Shown: positions 13,101 through 24,285 of the stretch, in pieces
How positions within the stretch are numbered: the stretch's first letter is position 1
How the letters are laid out: each line of letters opens with the position of its first letter
Source of the DNA: Angiostrongylus vasorum
Taxonomy: Eukaryota; Nematoda; Chromadorea; Rhabditida; Metastrongylidae
Direction: 5' to 3'
Length of the DNA stretch: 64,000 nt
Assembly: GCA_018806985.1 (NCBI GenBank)
Contig: JADANN010000174.1
Span: forward strand, 1,128,001 to 1,192,000
The notes under the pieces: model-generated
Told to the model about the DNA's origin: nothing
What the model saw: the letters and a program-made list of their open reading frames with translations, nothing else
Databases searched by the model: none
Position numbers and translations under genes: made by a program

Positions 13101-16100
13101 ATCGGACGTAATGGGATCGGAAACCTATTAGGATGAGAGCTACACATACAGGTGGAAACCAACAATACATGCTGTTCCACAAAAGTGAGAATCTACACGT
13201 CATCAAAGAACGAGCACTCTGGCTACTGTTATTGGATTCGCTGTTATCATGAGCAACAGAACGCATGGCAAAGAGTAATTCTAAGAACAAGGATTGGATT
13301 CAGCATGAACCTTCATGTTTACATGTTTCGTATGGTTTTCATGAATATGGTATCATCACGTTTCATTTTCATCGACTTCCATCGCTACGCATACGCTCAA
13401 CAGAACGGCTTCATTTGTAACACTCCCAGGCAATAAAAATAAAAAATTTACGGACGTCCATTTGAACCGTACGATCTTTAAAAAAGCCCCAGATGGCGGT
13501 AGGTGAACACTTAGCTTGTGAAGATAAGCCACAAACCAATGTTATGTTGTAAAGCGAGTTTGCAATTCGGAACCTGACGTTTTCCGCATTTCCCTCGCAG
13601 TTGATTCGATAATTCGACCACTTGTGCAACTCCTGAACAGTTTTCAAAATGAGATGCATTCTATGCAATAAAACACATCCACAGTGAGCAGTAAGTGACC
13701 TGTCGCTCCGATTGGATGCCCTTTGGAGATAAGCCCTCCTGAAGGATTGATCACCCATTTTCCTCCATAGGTGTTGTCTCCACGATCGACAATGGTACCA
13801 CCCTTTCCTGAAACGCCATTTCTACCTTTTCTGATGGAAATTTCCTTACAATAGAGTGCTTTCAAGTAGCTTGCCAATATCACATAACCCCAGTGCTTCA
13901 TACGTGATGAGTTCGTTTGGAGCGAAACAGTCATGGAGTTCGATCACCTGGTAAGGAATTCAATGAGAAAAGGAAACAAATTGTATTATATTTTATCGCT
14001 TTGGACTTTTGAATATATAGAGCACAAACGATAAAAATGAAGGGTTATTCGCAAAAAAAGACGTCAAAATGGCCGATTATTACCTCTTCCTTCCAGCGGT
14101 TTACCGCCTCATCGTGGCTGGGAGGTTTTCCTGGGTGTCGGGTTGCGATGCACACCAAGGGATCCATTCGCAGAGCCTTCCAAGCTCAGAAGGAGTCCGG
14201 CGTTTCCACCAGGAAGTCCAGCCAAAAGTAGATCAATTCCAGGATCGACCACCGTCATAGTACCAAACTAGTCGCATGGTGTCAAATCTCCCTCTAACAG
14301 AAAGTCGGTCTTAGGAATCTCCTCTAAACCACAAAGGCGGCGACTGTCTGCGGTGGTGACGACCTGGGTCTGACTCTGGCCAGGCTCACCTCGGGACTCC
14401 AGGGTAACACCATGGCTAAACCAGCAAAACTCCGAAAAAGGAAGATTATGCGGGGACCGCAGAAAAAGAGGACGGGCCGCCTAAGTATGGAATTAGGTAT
14501 CCAGTACATCATAGTAGATTTCCTTCTGCGTTAATGTTGAAATTTGAAAAGAAAAACTTTTCAAAGTGTTTGATAAAGTAACACAAAAGCAATAGGATAA
14601 CTTAAATGTGTTAAGAAACTGGTTTAGGTTTTTGGAGTAAAGAACGCTTTTGTTTACGAGATAATAGAAGTCATGCTGCACGTTAATACTGACTAAAGCC
14701 TTCATTGATCCAGTCGAAAGTACAGTACTTCATGTGCTTTTCCGTGCAAAAGAACTGCAACACAACACAGAGCACAAACCTGCACATCATTAGGTGTAAG
14801 ACCCGTCTCTGCGTACAAATCCGACGAGATTTTTTTAATCATATCGAAACCTATCATCTTTATGTTGCTGTTCTCCTTGAATACCGATGGCTGATCAGTG
14901 CCCAGTTTCAGCCCTTAAAACAAAAAACTAAAACGGAAATGTCGCCATTTTTTTCAAATTCCTACTCTTTTTAATGACAGGGATTATGTGAAATGTAACC
15001 ATAACGATGCTGAGATGTTTTCAAAACCCCGGACCGCCGGTGTCTGCGGTGGGGGAACGAACGCGCTACTACCCTTTCCGGGGTCTAGCGCGTTCACTAC
15101 CACACCATGCGAGTCCTTCCTTTCGCCTTTCTCTCAGCTGTATTATTAACCTATGGGTTCTATAAAGGAAAATCATAGAAAAAAAACCTGATTAAACCTT
15201 AAGATAGTCAACGAACCGACGATTTCTACTGCTTGGGGTCTCAGGTAGGAATGTTGTTCGAGGAATCGTTCTGAACAAATAACAGCCGCTGCTGAACCAT
15301 CCGAGGTGGGGCTGAATGATATAAGTGCTCGCTTGAAATCTGACTCCATGTTGGGCTAATATAGTGAAGCAGGCAAGGGAAGAAGTTATGTTGAAAGAAT
15401 AGGAGTGGGCGTCCAGCTTACGCTGACCTGACGGATAGGTCGAATTTTTATGTGGATCATAGCAGAATCACAAACTTTATTTCTGGGACAAGTTGTTTTC
15501 AAGAGTCATATACACGTAGCGCCATAATGTGGAAGATTGAAGAGAAATGATAGTGAACTATGTGAATAGGTTACTGAAATTTCTCTCAGTATCGGTGGAT
15601 ATCAAGCGTGTAGCACCAGTCGCAATATCAAAATATTCTTAACAGCACCCTTTTCACCGCAGTTAGACTTCAATGACTGATCACGAGACGTTTAGTCGCG
15701 AGGTTACGTTACACATCTCTAGCTGCCGCCTAAGTTAATAAACGCGCAGTGGAGGAATCTTTGCGCTTATCCTGAAACGCACTTAAATTCATATGGTGAA
15801 CGCCTTGTCTCTGTTGTGCAGGACGTCATTCGCCTTCTGTATAGACGTACCAAAGTATGCATGCGTGGGTATGTTTGCTCATATGTAGATTGTACACTGC
15901 ACATTGATGCAAACAATAGTCTCCAAACAAGTTACTCGGAGGCACATGGTAGATGCTTCGCGGTTGCCTTTAAACATTAAGTCCCACGTTAACCCGAGAA
16001 GGTCCACAAAGTCGACAGTGATTTACTCACGTCCCACGCAGAGCCCTGAAAGCTACCCATTGGTATTACTGGACAAAAACAGCAAAAACAGAGGGTTGAT

Positions 16101-19100
16101 TAGGTTCATCATGGTGAGTAATTTTACGATAACCGACAATTTCAAAAGCTTTACTTTCCACGTTTAATCTAGCATTCTCCCATTGGACAGTTGAACAACT
16201 AATGCCCCTGTTGTACCAAATTTTTAAACAGGACTGGACAGCCTAATCGTTCGTGCTAGATTTTGCTCACCGAAAGAAAAAGAAACCCACGAAAACCAAG
16301 AAAGTAGATCCTAGCACACTCATAAATTAAGTATGCTCTGCTTCTCTATTCGTTTTCAGCAAAATGCTGTTACCAACATTATTAAGAAAAAATACAACCA
16401 GAATTATTCACCATTTTCGAAAGCTCTTCATCTATGCGAGGAAGGATCATAAGAAGAACACAGCAGCACTACGCTGCAAGAGTTCAAAACAGCGACATCG
16501 GCGTCCACCGAGACCTCGCCAGTAGGGCTAATATGGTTCTTATTCTATGTTCAGATAGAATTGTCGCTATGTTCAAACAAGCTATGAGAGGAATCTTCCA
16601 CGATGTCTATTCTAATCTGCTCCATATCAAATAACAGAATTGTTACACTTCCAAATTCTCGTGTTTTCTATCGTGGCTGGAGAACCGTAGGTGGGTCATG
16701 GAATTTCTGCACAGATATGGATTTCCTGCTCAGCACACACTGAGCGCTCAAAAGCTAAACAGCAAATCCATCACCAATAAAAAAAGGATGAAGCTGTTGG
16801 AGTTGGTCAACCCGTGAAGGATACGCCATGCATTCGACTTCATTAACCATCGTTAGAGGCGATTGAACTCATATCTGGCCTCTGCAATAACTGGATGTGG
16901 CCTAGCATCAGTACCGAGCTTGTGCTGCTATCCTTCCAGACAAGTTTAGTACCAGTTTGCAGACCCAGGAAGGATGGAAGGCTTCGTGGGCCTGGTGTGC
17001 GAATCGATCCCATGTGTATTGCAGGGCGACTCCGACCACGGCGCCACACGCGCGTATGACCAGTATTTTGTCATTATATTTTATATTTTATTTTATTTTT
17101 GCGTATGAAAAAGACTGCGATAACTAGATATTATCACGTCAAAACTGTTTAGCGCCACTTTTATGGGGACCATACGAGAACTGCTGTGAAATAAAATGAG
17201 GTTTAGAGTCGAAGGGTGAAAGCTACACCGCATTCGCTTTGTTGATGAATTCGTCACTAAAACATGGAGCATTAGATGGCTTGGACAAGTGCTAGAAGAC
17301 TAAACAATGTTTATGAAGAACCGATTTGATTTGTATGCATTATCCAAGTACAAAGCAACGAATACCAGATACCCCAACTATATCTGCTTCGGTCGGGAAG
17401 TTAATATGATGGTTTGCTCTCAAGCTGTGCAGGAGGAGACGAGCGACATGGTGAGCTCACAAGTGCACCTTGAATGCAGTGGAAAGTACTAGAGTACCTA
17501 ACTTTTCAACTATGCTATTCATCTCTCCTCTTAAAGCACGCCTTGAAAATCTAAGTGCTACGTAGCAAAAAAAATCAATCAGATTTATTGAAGGCGTTAT
17601 CATTAGGGAGGCGCTTGGCGAATGCGATATCAAGGAAGGAGGTCCAGCCGAAAATCAGAAACCAATGACACTTACACCAACGTCAAAGTTTTGAAATCAG
17701 GTGAAATGAAGAACCCAGAATCGTGAAAGATCTTTGTTATAACCGATGAATTAAGCAGTTTAAGACGTTGTCCTGTGGGATTTTAGTTTCACAATAGGGA
17801 AGTACATCAAGCAATTGGTCGTACTATGCTGAAAGATCTCAGAAGAGAAATACGAATACTCTTAGTGTACTTTAGCGAGTCACTGAATAAGTACGATAGG
17901 TTTGAGGATAGATGTTGGAATTAGTGCAGTGTCGCTTTCTATTTTAAACTGCCGATAGATTAAGTATTAAAAGAAGCTCATGACAACTAGTTTAGCCTAG
18001 TTTTCGAAACTGAATCTTCTTTTAAGCGCATTAGAAACTCCAACGTCGTCTTTTTTCCTGGCCAGCTTTTGACTATAATTCAGAAGTTTCTTACCTACAC
18101 TCGAGCAATCCCATGAAGTCGTAGATGTTTTTCGCGTTAAGCACTTGATCGAGCGTGTATTCTTTCGTGAACTGAGAGTTCCTGGAATGATTTCGTCTTT
18201 CCTGTCGGCGTGTTTATAGCAGAACTAAGCCGCTGGGAACTAACGGATTGTGAACTGAGTGAAGATGGTTCTTCCACGCTATTTTAGCAAAGTGTTCTCG
18301 TTCAGTGCCTGACAATCGAGGTTAACGAAAGTTCACGATATTTTCAAAGGTTTTAAAAAGACTTCAGAAAGACGTATCAGCTTGCCGTATTTTTCCATAT
18401 GTTCTTTTCCGGCATTTCCGAACATTTGAGCCATCATCGGAGCTGGGAAGAGGCCGTACGTATCAGCAATTACCTGCAGTCAACCTTTTGAAGACTGGGA
18501 AATTATACATAGAGGAAAGCACAATGAGATCTCATGCTGCTGATCTCGACCAAATATAAGCAGCTTTGTTGGGTAGTGCTTTCCCGCATTACTTCCTCCA
18601 ATCTCCAAAATTTTGCCTATGGTACATTACTGAGAGAAAAATTGCAGTTTTCTAAGGAAAAATGTTAGCCAAAAGATTGAACCTGGATGTGTTTATCGAT
18701 AGGAAGAACGCGATCATCATGGTTTCCTGCTTGCGTGTCTAACGACCCAGGAGCCATTTTTTCGAAACCACATGCAAGGACACAGTCGGCGTTTCCTGAA
18801 TACGGGCATAGAAAGTGTAGGCCGAGCCCAAAATTTCCTAAAACCTAAGCATTGTGAAAACTCTCCAGGAAGTACAACCGCAAGGATGGTGAGATATGAG
18901 CAAAACTCGGGAGCTCAAACGGGCTTCGAACCAGCGATTTCCCTTTGCGGGGCCTCACGTGTTGCCCTTGTCTCTCAGCCACTTTTTACTCTATCGATAC
19001 TAACAGCAGTCATCTGTTAAAGTACAAAAAAAACTGGCTGATAGAGAGGCAAACCAAACCAAGAGCTTCGATTGATGCTTGGACACGTGAACCTCGGAAA

Positions 19101-22100
19101 GGGTAATCGTTGGTTTGAAGCCCAACTGAAGTTCCGAGTTTCGCTCACAACTCAGCATCTTTGTGGTTGTATTCCACACAATACCCTGCTACGTAAAAAG
19201 ATCACGCAGTGAATAAAAGTTAAACATACCAGGGAAATTATAATATTCTGTGTTTTCTAACAACTAGGGCTTGTGTAACCCAATGATAAGAGGTGTGTTG
19301 TAAAACACAGTTGCTGGTTCGATCATGTACTCCGAAATAACTGTCTCCTATCACTTCGGGGTCAGCAAATTGCTAGCAAGCGAGGACAGATATATGGGTA
19401 GAACGCAAGTCATTATATAGCACACGTATTCCTTCAACCATCTCTGCGATGCTCAGTGGAGTGGAATGCATGGCATCCCTCAGAGAACGCCAACGCCAAA
19501 CTGTTTGCTTTTCCGCTGTTTCCTTGATACGCATGCACAAAGTTGTTACTTATTTTTATATTCATAAAAAAGGTTACGTTTCCGAGAATTGCACCTTATT
19601 CAGAGCCTGGAAAGGCCAAGTTGACTCAATCCAGTCAGGTAAACACCTCCATAACCAAACAGAGGAAATCCTAAAGCAAAAATTTCAATCGCATTCAGAA
19701 CAAAACAGCTTCTTCATTAACCCATCGTGGTGACTAACTGCGCAAAGTTTAAATGGATGGGTAATGTGCACCGCTCACGTTTAAATATCAAGCTTGATAT
19801 AGCGTGAGATCACGCGTGATCACAAACACAGCTACTTCTTCATTTTTAGATTTTTGGAAATTATCCAAAAACACAAGTCCAATGATGCTGAGATATTTGC
19901 AAAACTCCGGACCGCAGGTGTCTGCGGTGGAGAACGAACGCGCTATTACCCTTTCCAGGGGCAAACACGTTCATCACGATACCGTGCGAGCTCCTTCGTT
20001 TTACCTTTCTCGTTAGGCATTCGCCCCCCAGAAAGAGTAATAGCGCGTTCGTTCCCCACCGCGTACACCTGCGGTCCAGAGCTTTTGGAAATATCTTAGC
20101 ATCATCGTAGTTATATTTCACCGCATGCCGAACCATGAAAAAAGAATAAGCAGTAAATAGAAAAGTGATTGGATTGTCCAAAACACTTCAAGGGTTTTAC
20201 GCGCTGATGTTTTAGACCCGTGTGCAAGAATTATGACTTCAATTTCGAAATGTTCTCCGTTATGTCCCTGTGCCCTACGTGTGCTTACTGGGGCATTTTA
20301 TTTAAATTTAAATTTACCGATTTGGTGTTTTTTTATACGTACATACAGTGGTCCACCCGTGTCAGTGACATATTGGCCCCCCATGCACTTTACAGGAGAT
20401 CGGATAAACCGTACCCGAACTCACGCAATCATCGTTCCTATCTCATGACATTTCATGCAAATTTGCGTTGTTACGAAATAGCTGGAGCCTCAGAATGCTC
20501 GGTGGTGCTTCGCTGATTGGTGTCGAATTTTCTAGACCGACCCTTTTTAGGCAGCGTTTCATAGCTCTACTTATTTCGTTGAAAATATTCCTTGTCTTTT
20601 ATTCCTTGCTCTTCATAGTTAACAGCTGCTGAAATACACAAACAAGTGATAGCAGTTTTGATTGTTTTGCCACATTCTGAAATAAAAAAACGCATTGTGT
20701 CGCATCGACATGACTTCTGTCACTCTAGAGAAATGTTCTTTTTTATGCTGTTTATTTCTTGCTGGATTTTGTCTTAAGGTCAACTGCGTAGGAGGCAACG
20801 AACTGATTATCTAGAAGGATTTGCAGGAGCCTGATGATAAATCAAATCATCAGTTTTTTTATCCTTACAGACAAGTCTCTAGTTATTTTCTGGTACGCAG
20901 GCATGAAATGCTTGGCTAGCGGGAACGTGTGATGAAACCAAAGTGTATTCTTGTTTTGTGTAACTTGTGTATTCCAGGTTACATTTAACCGTTTTGACAC
21001 CTGCGCTGTGCCTTTAAACAACTAACAAAGTTCTTGAAGTTTTGAGCAACATGAGAAGTTGCAAACGAAGTTGGTACTTGGGATTATATTTAAAGTGGCG
21101 ATTTAAATTGGTATTTGTATGCATTTGAAATCAAGTTCATCAAAAGGAAGAAGATGTTCTGGAACCCACTATATTTCCATTTAGTATTAATTCCACTTAA
21201 CAAAACCCACCGCTTTCGATGAACTGCTTGCACAGGAAGACTCCCGATGAGCCAGACGCACAAGCATTGTTCACGTTAAAGATGGGAATGCCAGTAAGCC
21301 CGAGTTCGTAGAGTGCCCGTTGACCGCAGCATGTGCCACCGAACAGGTAGCTAACTGTTGCCATTTCGATGTCGGAGTACTTTAGAGAGCAGTCGTCGAG
21401 TGCCAGATTCACTAAAGAAAATATTCATTCGTTCCCTTCATTTCATTTTTTGATTTGCTCGTTTTTGTTTTAACAGATCACACACCCACTTCTTAGCTGG
21501 GGAAGTGCTACCTTGTTTACTTACCTTGAATAGCTTCTCAGTGCCAAGCGCCATCATAGGTAATGGACTTTGGTCGCTGGAGGGTTTGAATCGTTGGGAA
21601 AAAGAAAAATGGAAATAAAGTCATCTTCTCAAAGGGTAGAATCAAACTTGTAATGTTTTAAGCAAGAACTTGGTTATGGCTTTTGGCTTGGGAGACACGC
21701 TAGGTGTACATGAAATCGAAATTCCACAAATTCGCTGCTAATATTCTTCTCAAACAGATGGGATCGAGAACGTTAGCAAACAACAGAAGGCGCATGACGT
21801 TTTTATCACAACTCGATTGCAAGAGAGAGAAGAACATAATGTAACTCGTGAACCACGTTGGAGCTAACCACGTCGGGGTATAATGTGTAAATGGGGATGA
21901 TTTACTTTTCGAAAGCCCTCTTGCAAAAACTATCAGACGGTGAGCAACAATTTGGCGCCCTGGAAGACTAAAGGTTAGCCGATGCTGGTGGATGCAAAGC
22001 CTACAACCGCCTATGAATATACGATTGATATGGATTACAGTACTTACCAGCTTCCTTCACCATATCCGGATAATCCCAATCACGGGAACCTGGCTTGCAG

Positions 22101-22147
22101 AACTTAGTCATGCCCACGCCAATCACGTACACTTTAGTCTTACCCAT
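10199..22147 (-). CDS. Sterol carrier protein X: DAF-22-type thiolase fused to SCP2
   Basis: Peroxisomal 3-ketoacyl-CoA thiolase with a C-terminal lipid-transfer domain. Fourteen exons join with matching phases into 532 codons plus TGA: 22147-22048, 21411-21211, 18795-18683, 18473-18386, 18308-18245, 18181-18095, 15311-15217, 14913-14780, 13947-13875, 13807-13700, 13632-13537, 11707-11568, 11063-10971 and 10405-10199. The start is ATG 22147 ([16 protein letters not shown]). Thiolase motifs are [10 protein letters not shown] with the acylated Cys near residue 84, [25 protein letters not shown] and [14 protein letters not shown]. The SCP2 domain follows at about residue 415 ([36 protein letters not shown]). 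Vertebrate SCPx has this layout and about 547 residues. C. elegans DAF-22, the closest worm thiolase, lacks the SCP2 half. The C-terminus is AKF rather than a standard SKL/AKL peroxisomal signal. Two introns use GC donors (after 18386 and 13875). In C. elegans this step shortens ascaroside side chains; the same role here is inference. Confidence 0.93.
10485..10740. repeat. Inverted-repeat module with hammerhead-like cores (Penelope-type)
   Basis: Two arms of about 95 bp face each other (about 10510-10605 and 10645-10735). The outer ends share TATTGTTGAGCTTA. On minus the left arm reads CTGATGAAGACGG...CCGTCGAAAC, with CGGCT and AGCCG able to pair as helix I. The right arm on plus has CTGATGAAGACGAAACC and is damaged. 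The element sits in the last SCPx intron, which also contains a SINE-A-free spacer. Confidence 0.6.
11286..11550 (+). repeat. SINE-B copy
   Basis: Nearly full length, from GCGTGTAGGGCAGTGGTCAG to ATCAACGCCGGTAGCC. It is inserted in an SCPx intron, opposite to the gene's direction. Confidence 0.75.
12100..12312 (+). repeat. SINE-A copy
   Basis: Box-B-like GGAGTTCGAAACCC and the tail TTTTGCTCATATCTCAACAT are clear. The 5' part has ATCAGCAGTAACCCGTCAAC, also seen in the minus copies at 52.1 and 55.1 kb. It lies in an SCPx intron. Confidence 0.7.
12715..13030 (+). mobile_element. RTE retrotransposon fragment
   Basis: The piece AGAAGGCCATTAGGGAGCTT, followed by a stretch resembling 63740-63999 of the right-edge RTE (AACTCAGCCCAAGCTTGAAA and ATGAAGAGGCAAAAAAG), marks a decayed segment of the region just downstream of the RTE endonuclease. 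Several stops interrupt it. It lies in an SCPx intron. Confidence 0.5.
14090..14500 (+). repeat. Repeat-C copy (about 390 bp)
   Basis: Starts with CGTGGCTGGGAGGTTTTCCT and ends with AAACTCCGAAAAAGGAAGAT, then GGGCCGCCTAAGTA. It matches copies at 50.1, 51.5, 53.9 and 59.4 kb. It lies in an SCPx intron, plus orientation. Confidence 0.75.
14993..15135 (-). repeat. SINE-A copy
   Basis: Minus copy with GCGTTAGC-type box A replaced by GAACGCGCTAGACCCCGG and the tail TTTGAAAACATCTCAGCATC. Confidence 0.75.
16795..17057 (-). repeat. SINE-B copy
   Basis: Head GGCGCCGTGGTCGGAGTCGC and GGGATCGATTC on minus, body to CGTATCCTTCACGG. It lies in an SCPx intron. Confidence 0.75.
18885..19020 (-). repeat. 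SINE-A copy
   Basis: Minus strand carries CTGGTTCGAAGCCC, the best box-B match in the family, and the tail TTTTGCTCATATCTCACCAT. Confidence 0.75.
19030..19185 (+). repeat. SINE-A copy
   Basis: Plus copy 10 bp from the preceding minus copy. It has CTCGGAAAGGGTAATCG, TGGTTTGAAGCCCA and the tail CACAACTCAGCATC. Confidence 0.7.
19268..19420 (+). repeat. SINE-B-like fragment
   Basis: GTTGCTGGTTCGATCATG followed by CGGGGTCAGCAAATTGCTAG in SINE-B order; strongly diverged. Confidence 0.35.
19440..19770. mobile_element. Penelope-type terminal repeat fragment
   Basis: GAGCCTGGAAAGGCCAAGTT, ACACCTCCATAACCAAACAG and AATTTCAATC match the terminal repeats at 39.7-40.0 and 40.5-40.8 kb over about 200 bp. 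No coding part remains. It lies in an SCPx intron. Confidence 0.65.
19876..20016 (-). repeat. SINE-A copy, left half of an inverted pair
   Basis: On plus it reads ATGCTGAGATATTTGCAAAA, then ACCGCAGGTGTCTGCGG and GAACGCGCTATTACCC. It abuts a plus copy, making a head-to-head inverted pair. Confidence 0.8.
20017..20125 (+). repeat. SINE-A copy, right half of an inverted pair
   Basis: AGAGTAATAGCGCGTTCGTT, CACCTGCGGTCC and ATATCTTAGCATCATCGTAG are the reverse of the adjacent copy. The two could pair over about 100 nt. Confidence 0.8.
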
Positions 22148-24285
22148 GACGTTGCAAATACTATGAATCTTAACAAGTTCTTAGAGGAAAATTCTATACT
22201 TATAGATTCCAATGAATAAAACATCCTAGACGAAAAAATTTCTAAGAATGAGTATTTTCGCCGAATCCATAAAATCACGCAAAATATGACAAAATACAAC
22301 GGAAAAAATCATCAAAAGGAAATCACGGCTTCACTGTGTTCCGTCGAAGAGACACCGTTCTATGAGGATTTTCATCCAGCGAATTTCTGCTTTCGATTGT
22401 TCTAAAACTACGTTCGCAATATGATTACTGCGAAACAGAAATAAGACAGCCTATCTGAGATCAACCTTGGAAGAATGCTAGGTGGAACAAAGTTTTTCGA
22501 GAAATGGACAAACGAAGAGCTGAATCACGTGCCCCAGATGAAATTTTGCCTATCACAGACTGCTAATGACTGCCATGTCGCTATTCTAGAAGTGCTGGTT
22601 TTGAAAACGATGGCAGCATCTTAGAAATGCCATCGAATTTAACTAGTTGAAAGCTATCCTCAACGGTCAGGTGAAATTGTCAAAACTGGCATAGCCTAGT
22701 GAAAACCTGTCGATAAGAGAGTGGTTGGTGTGGGTAAGAGACAACGCGGGGGAGAACATCACGACTGACCTGATAAGACTGATCAATTCTAACAGTGACC
22801 TAACGAAAGCGAATCGATGAGTCCGAGGAAAACTCCGCACTTATCTAAACCAAAAGCTTAGCAAAAAACGTTGTAATGGAAAAACTCCGGCTCCACGAAG
22901 GATCATCAACAGTCTCGAAAGTGTTGCTTTTCGAGCAGGTCAAGCGAGACTTTAAATTCGTGCCAATCTACCTATGAACATGTCACAGATCAACTGGGAA
23001 AGATGAATGGACCAGAATTAAAAATTAAAAGATGAAGCTTTCGGCATTGATCAATTCCTAAAGGATCCGCCATGCATTCGACTTCATTAAGCATCGTTTG
23101 AGGTGATTGAATGCATATCTGGCCTTTACAATGACTCGCGGTGGCCTACCGATGTATCGAGCCAGTGCTGCTATCCTCCCAGACAAGTCTGTTACCAATT
23201 TGTCAACCCCGGAGGGATGGAAGGCTTGCGGGCCATGGGCGCAGGGACCGACTCCACGTGTGTGTGGCAGGGCGTCTCCGACCACTGCGCCATGCGCGCC
23301 CTAAAGAGTAAACTTTTTCCAGACATGTCTGACATTTCTCCACGCCGGATGGATACGTTGCTTTCTTACATTGGTACGGGTTTGAATCAACACCGTGCTC
23401 GAGATGGTCAGTGCTACTGTCGCTGCGCCACGCACACTTTTTTAATTACCAGAATTAAATGCTTTAATTCCTTCAAAACACAATCACATAATACTTCAGG
23501 CACGGAAACATTAAAAACACCCGAATCAACATCACAATACAATGAAAGTCGAATAACAGAGTAAATTCTACCGGATAATGTACGACCTCATGAGAATAAA
23601 TCACACAAGAGTATTAAATAAAATGACTAGCGGGATTAATTCTAAAGTGAACAGTGGGCAGCTGATGAGGAACTGTTTGGCACAAAATTAGGCACATTTC
23701 AAAGACACTCAGATCATGTATGTAAGGCAATTTGTCATGATTATGCGATTTACACCTGAAGGAAGGCACGAAAGATTTGCCATCGGGCAATCGGCGCTAC
23801 CGTAATCCATAACGTTTATTCTGACGTTCAAAAACACTTTTCCGATGAAAACAAGCTCACATATTGGTAACCCCTATGTAGACATCAACTCTATGAATGA
23901 TGAAAATTCATGCTTTATTTCCAAACGATAATTTTCTACATCGTTAAGGGAATACAGATGTTTTATTGGTTGTCGCTGTCTTTTTTTCGTCCTCGAAATA
24001 CTCTACTAGCCTTGGATTACGGTAGCGTATGATTTCAAACTGTAGAAGCAATGGGTCACGACCGTGATTTGACTGTGCGACCATCCAACAGTCAAGATTT
24101 CGGATAGTCACTGAAACCTAAGGTCTAAAATTCACATAACGTCGGAGGGACTTCATTGCACAGTTATTGCGAGCGCTAGCTTCGAGCAGGAACGTCATGT
24201 CCGCCGGCTAAAACCTCATCGACTCATACGTCAGCGAATTTCTCCTAGTTGAGTGATAATGCTGCCTTAGTTGTTCTTCATGAGA
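22148..24285. other. Intergenic region between SCPx start and fusogen 3' end
   Basis: About 2.1 kb separates two minus-strand genes, too far for typical nematode operon spacing. It contains one SINE-B copy. A stretch at about 22380-22560 (minus stops, weak plus frame with DKRRAESRAPDEILPITD) may be an old retroelement, but I could not place it. Confidence 0.4.
23034..23305 (-). repeat. SINE-B copy
   Basis: Full-length minus copy from GCGCATGGCGCAGTGGTCGG to GATTGATCAATGCCG-type end (on plus TCGGCATTGATCAATTCC). Upstream of SCPx. Confidence 0.8.
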
